Origin: Vampirovibrio sp.
GTDB taxonomy: Bacteria > Cyanobacteriota > Vampirovibrionia > Vampirovibrionales > Vampirovibrionaceae
Length of the DNA: 42,999 bases
NCBI GenBank assembly: GCA_021323475.1
Contig: JAJQJM010000016.1
Span: forward strand, 1-42,999
Direction of reading: 5' to 3'
Made by a program: the position numbers and the translations under genes. How positions within the stretch are numbered: position 1 is the first letter of the stretch; each line of letters starts with the position of its first letter. Of the stretch, positions 7,301-16,694 are shown piece by piece. Under the pieces are notes generated by a model that saw only the letters and a list, made by a program, of their open reading frames with translations, had not been told where the DNA came from and made no database searches.

Positions 7301-10300
7301 ATGAGTACCATTCGTCCATTTGTTCCGCTTCACGTGCATACGCACTATAGTATGCTGGATGCAGCCACGCGGGTGCCGGATCTGGTCAAAATCGCTTCGG
7401 AAAACAATATGCCCGCCGTGGCGATTACCGATCACGGGGTGATGTATGGGGCGGTGGAACTGTATAATACCTGCAAGGGCACCAATGTAAAGCCCATTAT
7501 TGGGGCGGATTTATACGTGGTGGACGGCGATATTACCGACCGTAGCAGTCGTCAGCCCATGCACCAGTTGGTGTTGCTCTGCAAGAACGAGATTGGCTAT
7601 AAAAACCTGGTCAAAATCGTGTCCCGCTCTCATTTGGAAGGGTTTTACTACAAGCCTAGAATTAACTGGGACATCATCAAAAAACACAGTGAAGGCTTAA
7701 TTGCGCTGACTGGCGACTTATCCGGTCCGGTGGCCCGTCCGGTACTGCGTGGCAACCTGGAGGAGGCGCGGGATAGGGCCAAGTTCCTGAAAGAGGTGTT
7801 TGGGGACGATCTGTATATTGAAATTGTGGATCACGGCAAGGAACCGGAATACCGGTTTAGTGTGGAAGCGGTCAAAATCGCTCAGGAGCTGGACATTGAG
7901 CTGGTAATCACCAACGATAGCCATTTCTCCCGCCCCGGTGATGAGACCATGCATAACATCCTGCTGTGCATGCAGCAGGGTAAAACGCTGGCGGAAAGTG
8001 CCGGGCGCGATATTTACGGGCCGCAATACTACATCAAGAATGGCGATGAAATGGTCCGCCTCTTCCAGCATCTGGATCGGGCCGTGGTGGAGCGCGCACT
8101 GGATAACACGCTGGTCATTGCCGACAAAATTGATTTTAAAATGGCCCAAGGGCAGTCCATTTTGCCGGATTATCCGATTCCGGAAGGTACGACGCTGGAA
8201 AGCGAGCTGCGCCGTGAAGTTGAGGAGTGCGCCCGAGAGCGGTTTAACAACAATATTACGCCGGTGATTCAGGAGCGACTGGATTTTGAGCTGGGCATCA
8301 TCAACCAGATGGGCTTTCCGGCTTACTTCTTGATCACGGCGGATTTTATTCGCTACGCGCGGGAAAACGATATTCCCGTGGGGCCTGGCCGGGGTTCCGC
8401 TGCGGGCAGCCTGGTGGCGTTTGTGCTGGGGATTACGGATATCGACCCTATTGAGCACAATTTGCTGTTTGAGCGATTCCTGAATCCGGAACGGGTATCG
8501 ATGCCTGATATCGATATTGACTTCTGCATCGACCGCCGGGAGAAGGTGATTGAATATGTGCGCCAGAAATACGGCGCGGACAAGGTCTGCCAGATTATCA
8601 CCTACGGTACGTTGGCCGCGCGGGCCTCGCTGAAAGCCGTTGCGCGGGTGATGGAAATTCCTTTTGCGGAAAGCGACAAGCTGGCCAAGATGATTCCTTT
8701 TGGGCCTTCCATCAAACTGAAAGACGCGCTGGAAGACGGCATGGAGCTGAAAAAGCTCTATGATACCGATCCGAACGTGAAGCAACTGGTGGATTTGGCG
8801 CTCTCCATTGAGGGTACGGCAGTAAGCGTGGGCATGCACGCTGCCGGTGTGGTGATTTCCAAAGACCCGCTGGACACCATTGTGCCGGTGCAGTACACCA
8901 AGGACGGCCAGGAAAGCGGCATGATCGTCTCCCAGTACCCGATGGGCGACCTGGAAAAGCTGGGCCTGCTGAAGATGGACTTCCTGGGCCTGCGAAACTT
9001 GACCATTATTGATAACACCGTGCAGGTGGTGAAGCAGACCCGTGGTGAAACCGTGGATATGCGCCACCTGCCGCTGGATGACCAGGATGTGTATTCCATT
9101 CTGACCTCCGGGGAAACGGACGGCATCTTCCAGTTGGAATCCGGCGGGATGAAGGCATTGGTGAAGGACTTAAAGCCTTCCGTGTTTGAGGATATCGGCG
9201 CGCTGGTGGCTCTGTATCGCCCCGGTCCGCTGAACTCCGGCATGGTGAAGCAGTTTGTGGACCGTAAACACGGCCGCGCCAAGGTGGAATTCAAGCACCC
9301 CGCGCTGGAGCCCCTGCTGAAGGACACCTACGGCACCATCGTGTATCAGGAGCAGATCATGCAGATCGCCCAATCCCTGGCGGGCTACTCGCTGGGACAG
9401 GCGGATTTGCTGCGTCGCGCCATGGGTAAGAAAAAAGCCGAGATCATGGAAAAGGAACGCGAGGGCTTCCTGGCGGGTTGCGTGAAAAATTCCGTGGATG
9501 AGGCGCTGGCGAACGAACTGTTCGACACCATGAGCGAATTTGCGGCGTACTGCTTCAACCGGTCACACTCGGCGGCCTATGCGCTGGTGGCTTATCAAAC
9601 CGCGTACCTGAAAGCGCATTATCCGGTTGAATATCTCTCCGCGCTGCTTTCCAGTGTGCGGAACGATTTGGAAAAAATTCAATACTACATTTTGACCGCC
9701 CGTAAAATGGGCCTGAAAATTCTGCCGCCGGATATTAATAGCTCCGGTCTTGAATTTACCCCGGATGGGGAGAGCGCGATTCGCTTTGGCATGGGATCCA
9801 TTAAGAACGTGGGCGTGGGCGTGGTGGAAAATATTATCGCCGCCCGTACTGAGAAACCCTTTACCTCCGTGGAGGATTTTTGTGAGCGTGTCGATCCCAA
9901 AGTGTTAAACCGTAAGACGCTGGAAAGTTTAATCAACAGCGGCGCGTTCGATAGCCTGGGTGTATCCCGCAAACAGCTATTCAGCAACGTGGAAACGCTG
10001 GCGAACTTTGCGGCCAAATGCCAGGAGCGCAAACTGACCGGCCAGGTAAATTTATTTGCCGCGCTGGGCGGAGGTGAAACCACCGGCGGCAGCTTTGGCG
10101 GATTGATTTTAACCGGCGATCCGGCCGAGTACACCCCGGAAGAAATCCAGCAACTGGAAAAAGCCTTGCTGGGCTTCTACGTTAGCTCTCACCCGCTGGA
10201 TAGTTTGCTGGATAAATTGCCCATGATGACCAGCCACGGCATCAGCGAATTAAAAGACATGCCGGATGGCGTGGATGTAGTAGTGGGTGGCCTCATTTCC

Positions 10301-10747
10301 AGCCTGCAAAAGAAAATCACCAAAACCAACCGCCCCATCTGGATTGGCAAGCTGGAGGACTTTACCGGCGAGACGGAATTTGTCATGTTCAGCGACGCCA
10401 TTGAGAAGATGGGCGAACAGGTGACAGATGGCGGCAGGGTGCTTATTAATGGCCGTCTGCAATTCCGGGGGGATAACGGGGAAAATTACAGCATCGTGGT
10501 GAACGAGGTTCGCCCGGTGGATGATGTGGAGCCGTTCAACATCTTCTTTGAAGCGCCGCCCAAGTGGGAAATTCTGCAAACCATCAGCACCATTCTGGTG
10601 AAAAATCGCGGGTTTAACCCGGTGATTCTCAACTTCAAGGATGGCACCCGCATTAAAACCGGCACCAAATTCTGGCTCAACGGCAACCGCGAAATTGTCA
10701 AAGAAACCCTAGAAACTCACTTCGGCCAAATCCTAAAGGTTGGGTAA
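7301..10747 (+). CDS. dnaE: DNA polymerase III subunit alpha
   Basis: 1148 aa; PHP domain HVHTHYSMLDA...AITDHGVMYG; GPGRGSAAGSLVAFVLGITDIDPIEHNLLFERFLNPERVSMPDIDIDFC; C-terminal OB domain. Confidence 0.97.
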   Translation: MSTIRPFVPLHVHTHYSMLDAATRVPDLVKIASENNMPAVAITDHGVMYGAVELYNTCKGTNVKPIIGADLYVVDGDITDRSSRQPMHQLVLLCKNEIGYKNLVKIVSRSHLEGFYYKPRINWDIIKKHSEGLIALTGDLSGPVARPVLRGNLEEARDRAKFLKEVFGDDLYIEIVDHGKEPEYRFSVEAVKIAQELDIELVITNDSHFSRPGDETMHNILLCMQQGKTLAESAGRDIYGPQYYIKNGDEMVRLFQHLDRAVVERALDNTLVIADKIDFKMAQGQSILPDYPIPEGTTLESELRREVEECARERFNNNITPVIQERLDFELGIINQMGFPAYFLITADFIRYARENDIPVGPGRGSAAGSLVAFVLGITDIDPIEHNLLFERFLNPERVSMPDIDIDFCIDRREKVIEYVRQKYGADKVCQIITYGTLAARASLKAVARVMEIPFAESDKLAKMIPFGPSIKLKDALEDGMELKKLYDTDPNVKQLVDLALSIEGTAVSVGMHAAGVVISKDPLDTIVPVQYTKDGQESGMIVSQYPMGDLEKLGLLKMDFLGLRNLTIIDNTVQVVKQTRGETVDMRHLPLDDQDVYSILTSGETDGIFQLESGGMKALVKDLKPSVFEDIGALVALYRPGPLNSGMVKQFVDRKHGRAKVEFKHPALEPLLKDTYGTIVYQEQIMQIAQSLAGYSLGQADLLRRAMGKKKAEIMEKEREGFLAGCVKNSVDEALANELFDTMSEFAAYCFNRSHSAAYALVAYQTAYLKAHYPVEYLSALLSSVRNDLEKIQYYILTARKMGLKILPPDINSSGLEFTPDGESAIRFGMGSIKNVGVGVVENIIAARTEKPFTSVEDFCERVDPKVLNRKTLESLINSGAFDSLGVSRKQLFSNVETLANFAAKCQERKLTGQVNLFAALGGGETTGGSFGGLILTGDPAEYTPEEIQQLEKALLGFYVSSHPLDSLLDKLPMMTSHGISELKDMPDGVDVVVGGLISSLQKKITKTNRPIWIGKLEDFTGETEFVMFSDAIEKMGEQVTDGGRVLINGRLQFRGDNGENYSIVVNEVRPVDDVEPFNIFFEAPPKWEILQTISTILVKNRGFNPVILNFKDGTRIKTGTKFWLNGNREIVKETLETHFGQILKVG

Positions 10748-10767
10748 ATAATTAAAGCGAGTGAAAT

Positions 10768-11520
10768 ATGACAGATATTCAGAAGAAGTGTTTTGTAATT
10801 GCACCTATTGGCAGCAAAGGGAGTGAGATTAGAAGGCGCTCTGACAAAATTTTAAAGCATATTATTAATCCTGTAATTGAGGAGTTTGATTATAGTGCTA
10901 TTCGGGCAGACAGCATGGATGAGCCGGGAGTTATTACATCTCAAATTATTCAGCATATTCTAAATGATGAGTTGGTTATTGCTGATTTAACTGGACATAA
11001 CCCCAATGTGTTTTATGAATTAGCAATTCGACATTTAGTACGAAAACCTGTTATTCATTTAATACAAGCAGATGAGAAAATACCGTTTGATGTATCGATG
11101 AATCGTACCATTTTTCTGGATCACACAGATCTTGATAGTGTTGATGAGTGCAAGTCAGCCATTCGTAATCAGATTCAGGCATTAGAGGATAATTCTTTAA
11201 AATTCGATTCTCCTATTTCCCAAGCTATTGATTTGGATAGAATTTGGCAGAAAAGTAATTCAGAAACTGTTAATTTAGATGACCTTTTAGTGCTTTTTAA
11301 GGAATTGAAAAGTGATATTGACGAAATTAAACATCAGCAACGCAGAGAGAGTGATTTAAAGAGAAAGCAGAGACATCTTACTGAAAAAAGGTTTCTGGAA
11401 TTTCTGGCGGATTCAACCGTTCAAAAAAATGAAGATATTCCAAATTTAGGTAAAATTAATAACTCAGCGGTTCTTAATCCTACAATTTATAATGCAATAA
11501 GAAATTTGAATGATACTTAA
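10768..11520 (+). CDS. TIR-like / nucleoside 2-deoxyribosyltransferase-like fold protein
   Basis: CFVIAPIGSKGSEIRRRSDKILKHIINPVIEEFDYSAIRADSMDEPGVITSQIIQHILNDELVIADLTGHNPNVFYELAIRHLVRKPVIHLI; ADLT..NPNVFYELA is the NDT/TIR-like catalytic-loop signature; C-terminal coiled coil. Distinctly AT-rich. Confidence 0.7.
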   Translation: MTDIQKKCFVIAPIGSKGSEIRRRSDKILKHIINPVIEEFDYSAIRADSMDEPGVITSQIIQHILNDELVIADLTGHNPNVFYELAIRHLVRKPVIHLIQADEKIPFDVSMNRTIFLDHTDLDSVDECKSAIRNQIQALEDNSLKFDSPISQAIDLDRIWQKSNSETVNLDDLLVLFKELKSDIDEIKHQQRRESDLKRKQRHLTEKRFLEFLADSTVQKNEDIPNLGKINNSAVLNPTIYNAIRNLNDT

Positions 11521-11567
11521 AGTTGTGCAATAAAGTTTAGATTATTAATTTGTTGAAGGTAAGAGTC

Positions 11568-12312
11568 GTGACTCAAACGTGGAATGCGGCGGAGTATCAG
11601 GCGACGGGGAATTTTGTGCCTACGTTGGGGGAGCCGTTGGTGGACTTGCTCAACCCTCAGCCGGGGATGCGGATTTTGTGTGGGCTGCGGCAACGGCACA
11701 CTCACGTTAAAACTGATGGAGCGGGGCGCAACGGTCGTTGGCATTGATGCCAGCGCGGACATGGTGCAAGCGGCCTGCCGCAAGGGTGTCGATGCTCGGA
11801 CGATCAGCGCGTATGATTTAACCTTTGAAAACGAGTTTGACGCGGTATTTTCCAACGCGGCGCTGCACTGGATGACGGATCATCCGGCGAAGGTGCTGGA
11901 GAACATCGCGAACGCATTAAAGCCCGGTGGCCGGTTTGTGGCGGAAATGGGCGGAGAGGGGAATATCGCTCATATTCGGGAGGCCGAGCGGCAAGCGTTA
12001 AATCGGCGTAATCTTGATTTGGAAACGGTGGCACCCTTATTTTTCCCTTCGAAGGCGCAATATCAATCCATGCTGGAGGCCGCTGGCTTTACGATTGAGC
12101 AGATTGAATTATTCCCCCGAAAAACCCGCCTGCCGGATGGTTTGGCAAACTGGCTGCGGGTATTTTCCACGGCGGTGCTTTCCAGCTTGCCTGCGGATGA
12201 CGTGGAGCCTTTCATTCAGGAAGTGGAAACACTGGCCCGGCCGTATTTAACCGATGATGAGGGCTGGTTTGCGGATTATGTACGGCTGCGGTTTAGCGCC
12301 CATAAGGCATAG
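11568..12312 (+). pseudogene. Class I SAM-dependent methyltransferase (trans-aconitate methyltransferase-like), frameshifted
   Basis: Frame from GTG 11568: MTQTWNAAEYQATGNFVPTLGEPLVDLLNPQPGMRIL, then shifted frame: VGCGNGTLTLKLMERGATVVGIDASADMVQAACRKG...NAALHWMTDHPAKVLENIANALKPGGRFVAEMGG. Break at about 11676-11680. Confidence 0.75.
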
Positions 12313-12330
12313 TATGCGGTGGGCTTGCCG

Positions 12331-12362
12331 AAAATAAAAAGCCTCCTGTGCTTGCAGGAGGC
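12331..12362 (-). terminator. Stem-loop with U-tract on minus strand
   Basis: GCCTCCTG-tgcttg-CAGGAGGC perfect 8-bp stem; minus-strand 3' side is TTTTTATTTT. Confidence 0.6.
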
Positions 12363-12513
12363 GGGTTGAACTGTTGATTGAGTCGTTGAGGAAGACAGCC
12401 TTGTTTATATATTTAATATATCTTTTTGGGGCTGCCATTCCATCCACCCTGCAATCTAAACCCATGTGTTGATTTACCGGGAATGCCCGCATTAACGTGC
12501 AAGTACGACAAAC

Positions 12514-12546
12514 AAACCACAGAGCCTCAATGGTTCTGCGGTTTTA
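12514..12546 (-). terminator. Stem-loop downstream of the 12573-12902 gene
   Basis: AAACCaCAGAgCC-tcaat-GGtTCTGcGGTTT with T-rich tails on both sides. Confidence 0.5.
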
Positions 12547-12572
12547 TGGATTCGTTTCAAGTCTCTGCCTGG

Positions 12573-12902
12573 TTAGCCGAAGGTTTTGAAGGTCATGTCG
12601 ATGTTCTTGTCGATAACCTTCTGAACGGCATCAATCTCGGTCTGCACGGCCTGTTGCTGGGTATCCACCCGACGAAGCTGAAGTTCCAGGGACTTATCCA
12701 GACTCTGCAAGGCGTTAATCCGCAACTGCATCTGCACCGCTTCCGGGGAATCCGGCTCCAGATTGCTGACCACGCTGAACAGCTGATTCGTCACGTTGGC
12801 AAGCTGCATACGGGACTGGTTAATTTGCTGGCCGGTTAACTCCAAATCGTTCTTACGGGCGGTAAGCGCTAGAAACCTGGCCTGACTTGCTGCTAAACCC
12901 AC
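12573..12902 (-). CDS. Conserved hypothetical coiled-coil protein (MGLAASQARFLALTARKNDLE N-terminus)
   Basis: 109 aa alpha-helical ORF with a striking ordered N-terminus; followed by stem-loop terminators. Confidence 0.7.
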   Translation of the reverse strand: MGLAASQARFLALTARKNDLELTGQQINQSRMQLANVTNQLFSVVSNLEPDSPEAVQMQLRINALQSLDKSLELQLRRVDTQQQAVQTEIDAVQKVIDKNIDMTFKTFG

Positions 12903-13115
12903 GTGTCTCGTCCTTTACGGTTATCCTTTGTGTCGGCCTGTGCCGGGCTTAGTCTAGGTATCGGTTTGTGGCGAGCGGAACTTTAACTTTGTAACAATTT
13001 CTTAAAATGAAGGGGCTGGTATAGCGGGTGAGCCATTTGCTCCAAGCGTAAATATTTAGTATGATTGGGCCGTTTCCTCCCTCTCCCAACCCCGTTTCGC
13101 TTGTAGGATTCCCTC

Positions 13116-14699
13116 ATGAGTTTTGAGACCCAGGTAAAAACCCGTCGCACGTTTGCAATTATTTCCCACCCCGACGCCGGTAAGACCACACTGACTGAAA
13201 AGCTTCTGCTGTATGGCGGAGCGGTTAATTTGGCCGGTTCCGTGGCGGCTAAAAAACAGCAGCGCCAAGCCACATCGGACTGGATGGCCCTGGAGCGCCA
13301 GCGGGGGATTTCCATTACCTCCACCGTGTTGAACTTTGAGTACAACGGCTTTCATATTAATTTGCTGGATACGCCGGGTCACCAGGACTTCAGCGAGGAC
13401 ACCTACCGCACCTTGATGGCCGCAGACAGTGTCATCATGCTGCTGGACAACGCCAAGGGCGTTGAAACCCAGACCAAGAAGCTGTACCAGGTTTGCAAAC
13501 GCCGGGGCATCCCGGTGGTTACGTTCATCAACAAGCTGGATCGTCCGGGCCGGGAGCCGCTGGAATTGCTGGATGAAGTGGAGCAACTGTTCGGCATCCG
13601 CACCTGCGCCTTTAACTGGCCGGTGGGCATGGGGGATACCTTTAAGGGCGTCTATGATCGCCGGGAGAAAAAGCTGCATACCTTTGAACGGACGGATCAT
13701 GGTAAGTACAAAGCGCCGGTATCGGTTGCGGATGTGCATGATCCGGCGGTGAAATCCCAAATGCCGGAATATACTTACAATCAGTTGGTGGAAGAAATTG
13801 AGATTCTGGATATGGCAGGCGAAGAGTTCTCGCACGAGCTGTACCTCGAAGGCAAAATGACGCCGGTATTCTTCGGCAGCGCGGCCAATAACTTCGGGGT
13901 GGAGCTGTTTCTGGCTCAATTCCTGCAGTTGGCGCCGGAGCCCAGTCACCGCAAGGCGAATCATGGGGACGTCGACCCAGCCAGTCCCAATTTTTCCGGT
14001 TTTATCTTCAAAATTCAGGCCAACATGGACCCGCAACACCGGGATCGCATCGCGTTCATGCGGGTCTGCTCCGGGCAATTCAGCCGGGATATGCAGGTGA
14101 AACACCCTCGCAGCGGCAAGATGATTCGCTTGTCCCACTCCCACCGTCTGTTCGGACAGGACCGGGAAACCGTGAATGAAGCCTATGCCGGGGATATCGT
14201 GGGCTTAAGCAGCAACGATCAGTTTGCCATCGGCGATACGCTGTGCAATGGCCCCGCCTTCGAGTTTGAACCGATTCCCAGTTTTGCGCCGGAATGCTTT
14301 GCCATGCTGCGCAACCCGAACCCCTCCAAATACAAGCAGTTCCAGAAAGGCATCGACCAGCTTCGCCAAGAAGGCGCCATTCAGGTCATGTACTTTCAGG
14401 ATTCCGGGCAGCGCAATCCGATATTAGCGGCAGTCGGCCGCCTGCAGTTTGAGGTGGTGCAGTTCCGCCTGTTGAGCGAATACGGCGTGGACACCCAACT
14501 GGAAAACCTGGGTGAATACACGCATGCCCGCTGGCTGGTGGGGGATCAGGACGCGCTGGATAAAGTGGAATGGATTGTGAACGCCCGTAAGGCGGAAGAT
14601 GCGGATGGCCGTATCGTCGCCCTGATTAAAGGGGAGTGGGCCTTGAATTACATGATGGAAAAGAACCCCCATATCCGCTTCCAGGATACGCCCTATTAA
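13116..14699 (+). CDS. prfC: Peptide chain release factor 3
   Basis: RTFAIISHPDAGKTTLTEKLLLYGGAVNLAGSVAAKKQQRQATSDWMALERQRGISITSTVLNFEYNGFHINLLDTPGHQDFSEDTYRTL, RF3 GTPase signature. Confidence 0.97.
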   Translation: MSFETQVKTRRTFAIISHPDAGKTTLTEKLLLYGGAVNLAGSVAAKKQQRQATSDWMALERQRGISITSTVLNFEYNGFHINLLDTPGHQDFSEDTYRTLMAADSVIMLLDNAKGVETQTKKLYQVCKRRGIPVVTFINKLDRPGREPLELLDEVEQLFGIRTCAFNWPVGMGDTFKGVYDRREKKLHTFERTDHGKYKAPVSVADVHDPAVKSQMPEYTYNQLVEEIEILDMAGEEFSHELYLEGKMTPVFFGSAANNFGVELFLAQFLQLAPEPSHRKANHGDVDPASPNFSGFIFKIQANMDPQHRDRIAFMRVCSGQFSRDMQVKHPRSGKMIRLSHSHRLFGQDRETVNEAYAGDIVGLSSNDQFAIGDTLCNGPAFEFEPIPSFAPECFAMLRNPNPSKYKQFQKGIDQLRQEGAIQVMYFQDSGQRNPILAAVGRLQFEVVQFRLLSEYGVDTQLENLGEYTHARWLVGDQDALDKVEWIVNARKAEDADGRIVALIKGEWALNYMMEKNPHIRFQDTPY

Positions 14700-14720
14700 G
14701 CAAGTCCCAAGCGGGTTTAA

Positions 14721-14742
14721 GTCAATTTGTTAACAAATTGAC
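14721..14742. repeat. Perfect 22-bp inverted repeat
   Basis: GTCAATTTGTT|AACAAATTGAC, no loop and no mismatch; 21 bp after the prfC stop. Confidence 0.85.
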
Positions 14743-14873
14743 ACAAACTGTTCCAAGTCTGAAAATGATTGTTTTTATATAGTTGTAAGGACAACGGACA
14801 AATGGCTGGGTTAAAAAAACATAGGCTGGGTTAAGAATTCATTAATAGGCTTTAACTTCTTATATTGCGCTTC

Positions 14874-14930
14874 AACGCCGTCTCTTTGGAGTTACCTCCA
14901 ATTTCTTCAAGAGACTCGGCGTTTTTTTAT
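14874..14930 (+). terminator. Rho-independent terminator downstream of prfC
   Basis: AACGCCGtCTCTT...AAGAGaCtCGGCGTT followed by TTTTTTATTTT, with an inner GGAG/CTCC hairpin. Confidence 0.8.
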
Positions 14931-15052
14931 TTTGTCACATACTCGTTCAGCGTGGCGTTCCAACGAATGCTTTGAGTGATTGAGGTTTTGCCCCTATTCG
15001 TCAAAACCGATAGAATAGAAATATTGTTTTTTAGAGGCTGGGATTGGTATCG

Positions 15053-15769
15053 ATGAATGCAGATGTGAATACTGCCCCCAAACCGGGCATGAGTACCCAA
15101 AAAAAGTGGCTGATCGGATGTGGCGGTTGCTTGGGTGTTTTGGTGCTTTTGGCCATTGTGCTGGGCGTTTTGGGCTGGTTCTTCGGGAACTCCCTGAAGG
15201 ATATGAGCAATAAATCCGTCCAGGACATTTTTGGCCCGAACTACCAGCCGGAAGGGTATATGGCAATTGGAATGCCGGTGGGACAGGCCAATGTTAAAAA
15301 CATGGTCATGTTGCTGGATACGCAGCAAGGGAAAATGCTGATTGGCTTGGATATGGGCGTTAAACCCGGAGACATGCAGATTATTAAAAGCGGCAACGCT
15401 GCACAGATTCAGAAATACCTGGAGCAAACCAGCGCACAGATTAATGAAAGCAGCGCGGCCGGTGGGAACGCCAAGGTGCAGGACATTCGCTTTGATGCCA
15501 TTGAATCCGTGGCCTTGAAGCCTGGCGGTATCAAATTCCCGGTGGCGAATACTACGGTAAAGGCAGAGCGTAAAGGTCAAATCAGTTACAGTCCTGCCGT
15601 GGCCGCGCTGATCCCGGAAGCGGGTAATAAGCTGGTGGTGCTGGTTGCCGCGGATCCTAATAATTCCTCGTCCGATAGCCAGGCGGACTTCAGTGAAGAG
15701 CAAAAAACGCTGAGAGCAGAAGTCCTTCAAGTCATTCAAGACAGCGACCTGGACGATCGTTTACAGTAA
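15053..15769 (+). CDS. Hypothetical membrane-anchored protein
   Basis: MNADVNTAPKPGMSTQKKWLIGCGGCLGVLVLLAIVLGVLGWFFGNSLKDM...: single N-terminal TM helix and soluble domain. The track start is TTG 15044; ATG 15053 preferred. Confidence 0.7.
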   Translation: MNADVNTAPKPGMSTQKKWLIGCGGCLGVLVLLAIVLGVLGWFFGNSLKDMSNKSVQDIFGPNYQPEGYMAIGMPVGQANVKNMVMLLDTQQGKMLIGLDMGVKPGDMQIIKSGNAAQIQKYLEQTSAQINESSAAGGNAKVQDIRFDAIESVALKPGGIKFPVANTTVKAERKGQISYSPAVAALIPEAGNKLVVLVAADPNNSSSDSQADFSEEQKTLRAEVLQVIQDSDLDDRLQ

Positions 15770-15971
15770 GACTCAACCTAAAACAATATTAGACAACATC
15801 TGAACATAATGTTGTTCTGTTGCAGACTGGGTGTGGAGCTCTGACATGTCCCAGGGTTAAAATTTGCAATAGAGGCATACTCTCATACCTGGAAGATTAA
15901 GATTTGTGAACCTTTCCTGAGAGGGGCCGCAAACTCTTCGTATGTTCAGCTTTTAACACTGTGTCTTATAT

Positions 15972-16694
15972 ATGAATACAAATGAATTCAAAGAGAGTGT
16001 TATGGTTTCGAATGTTCATCATCAATTAATCCGCGCATTTAACCCGTTGAAAAAATCCGTGACTCAACAAGTTGAGCAAGGTATGGCAAAACACAATGAA
16101 ATTAGACGATTAGAGAAAAGATTAGAAAAAGATCCGAATAATCCTACTCTGCTAAGAGCCATTTATTACCGGAAATATGGTAGAGATTTTAATGAAGTAA
16201 TGCGTACGGATGTAGGCTCTACTAAAAGTTGGCAGCAGTTACAGCGGATGATCGAGCGTGAGGACCTGCATTACTTAGCTGGTGTTGAACGTGCGGAAAC
16301 TGAAGCTCGAATCAAAGCGCTTGAGCAAGAACTATCCGAATCAAAAACAGCTTTGCAGGAAGCTTTTCGTGAACCTTCAATGCAAAATAGACAGGCAAAA
16401 TCGCAAGCTCACCTTCAACTTAAAGAAAAATTAGAAAAAGCTAAAGAAGGAAGAGATGAGCAGGTTAAAAACCTAAGCAAAGAAGCCAAAGATAATTTGA
16501 TTACACGTGGGCAGAATTCTTACGATACTAGGAGCTATATACAGGAACGACAGGATCACAGAATACCGAAACAGTCCCGCATGATGACCGCCGAGGATTA
16601 CAGACCCATTATCCTGAAAGCGGATGGTTCTCCCCTGTCGTTGGAAGATGAACTGAACGTATACAAGAGTTTGGCAATCAGAAAAAAATGGTAG
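15972..16694 (+). CDS. Hypothetical AT-rich, charged coiled-coil protein
   Basis: 240 aa, Lys/Glu-rich: NEIRRLEKRLEKDPNNPTLLRAIYYRKYGRDFNEVMRTDVGSTKSWQQLQRM...; codon usage visibly more AT-rich than neighbours. Confidence 0.6.
   Translation: MNTNEFKESVMVSNVHHQLIRAFNPLKKSVTQQVEQGMAKHNEIRRLEKRLEKDPNNPTLLRAIYYRKYGRDFNEVMRTDVGSTKSWQQLQRMIEREDLHYLAGVERAETEARIKALEQELSESKTALQEAFREPSMQNRQAKSQAHLQLKEKLEKAKEGRDEQVKNLSKEAKDNLITRGQNSYDTRSYIQERQDHRIPKQSRMMTAEDYRPIILKADGSPLSLEDELNVYKSLAIRKKW

Noticed and set aside
7718-9067. 449-aa minus-strand ORF inside dnaE
   Set aside because: Antisense shadow of a well-supported dnaE reading frame; His/Arg/Gln-rich composition typical of antisense frames.
10768-12312. 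TIR-like ORF plus methyltransferase as a two-gene defence or restriction-type system
   Set aside because: The methyltransferase resembles trans-aconitate/small-molecule methyltransferases, is frameshifted, and has different composition from the TIR-like ORF, so a functional pair is not supported.
12247-12492. 81-aa minus-strand ORF covering the terminator region
   Set aside because: Contains the stem-loop and has no coherent protein features.
13056-14144. 362-aa minus-strand ORF overlapping prfC
   Set aside because: Fully antisense to prfC with its strong RF3 motifs; no domain recognised.
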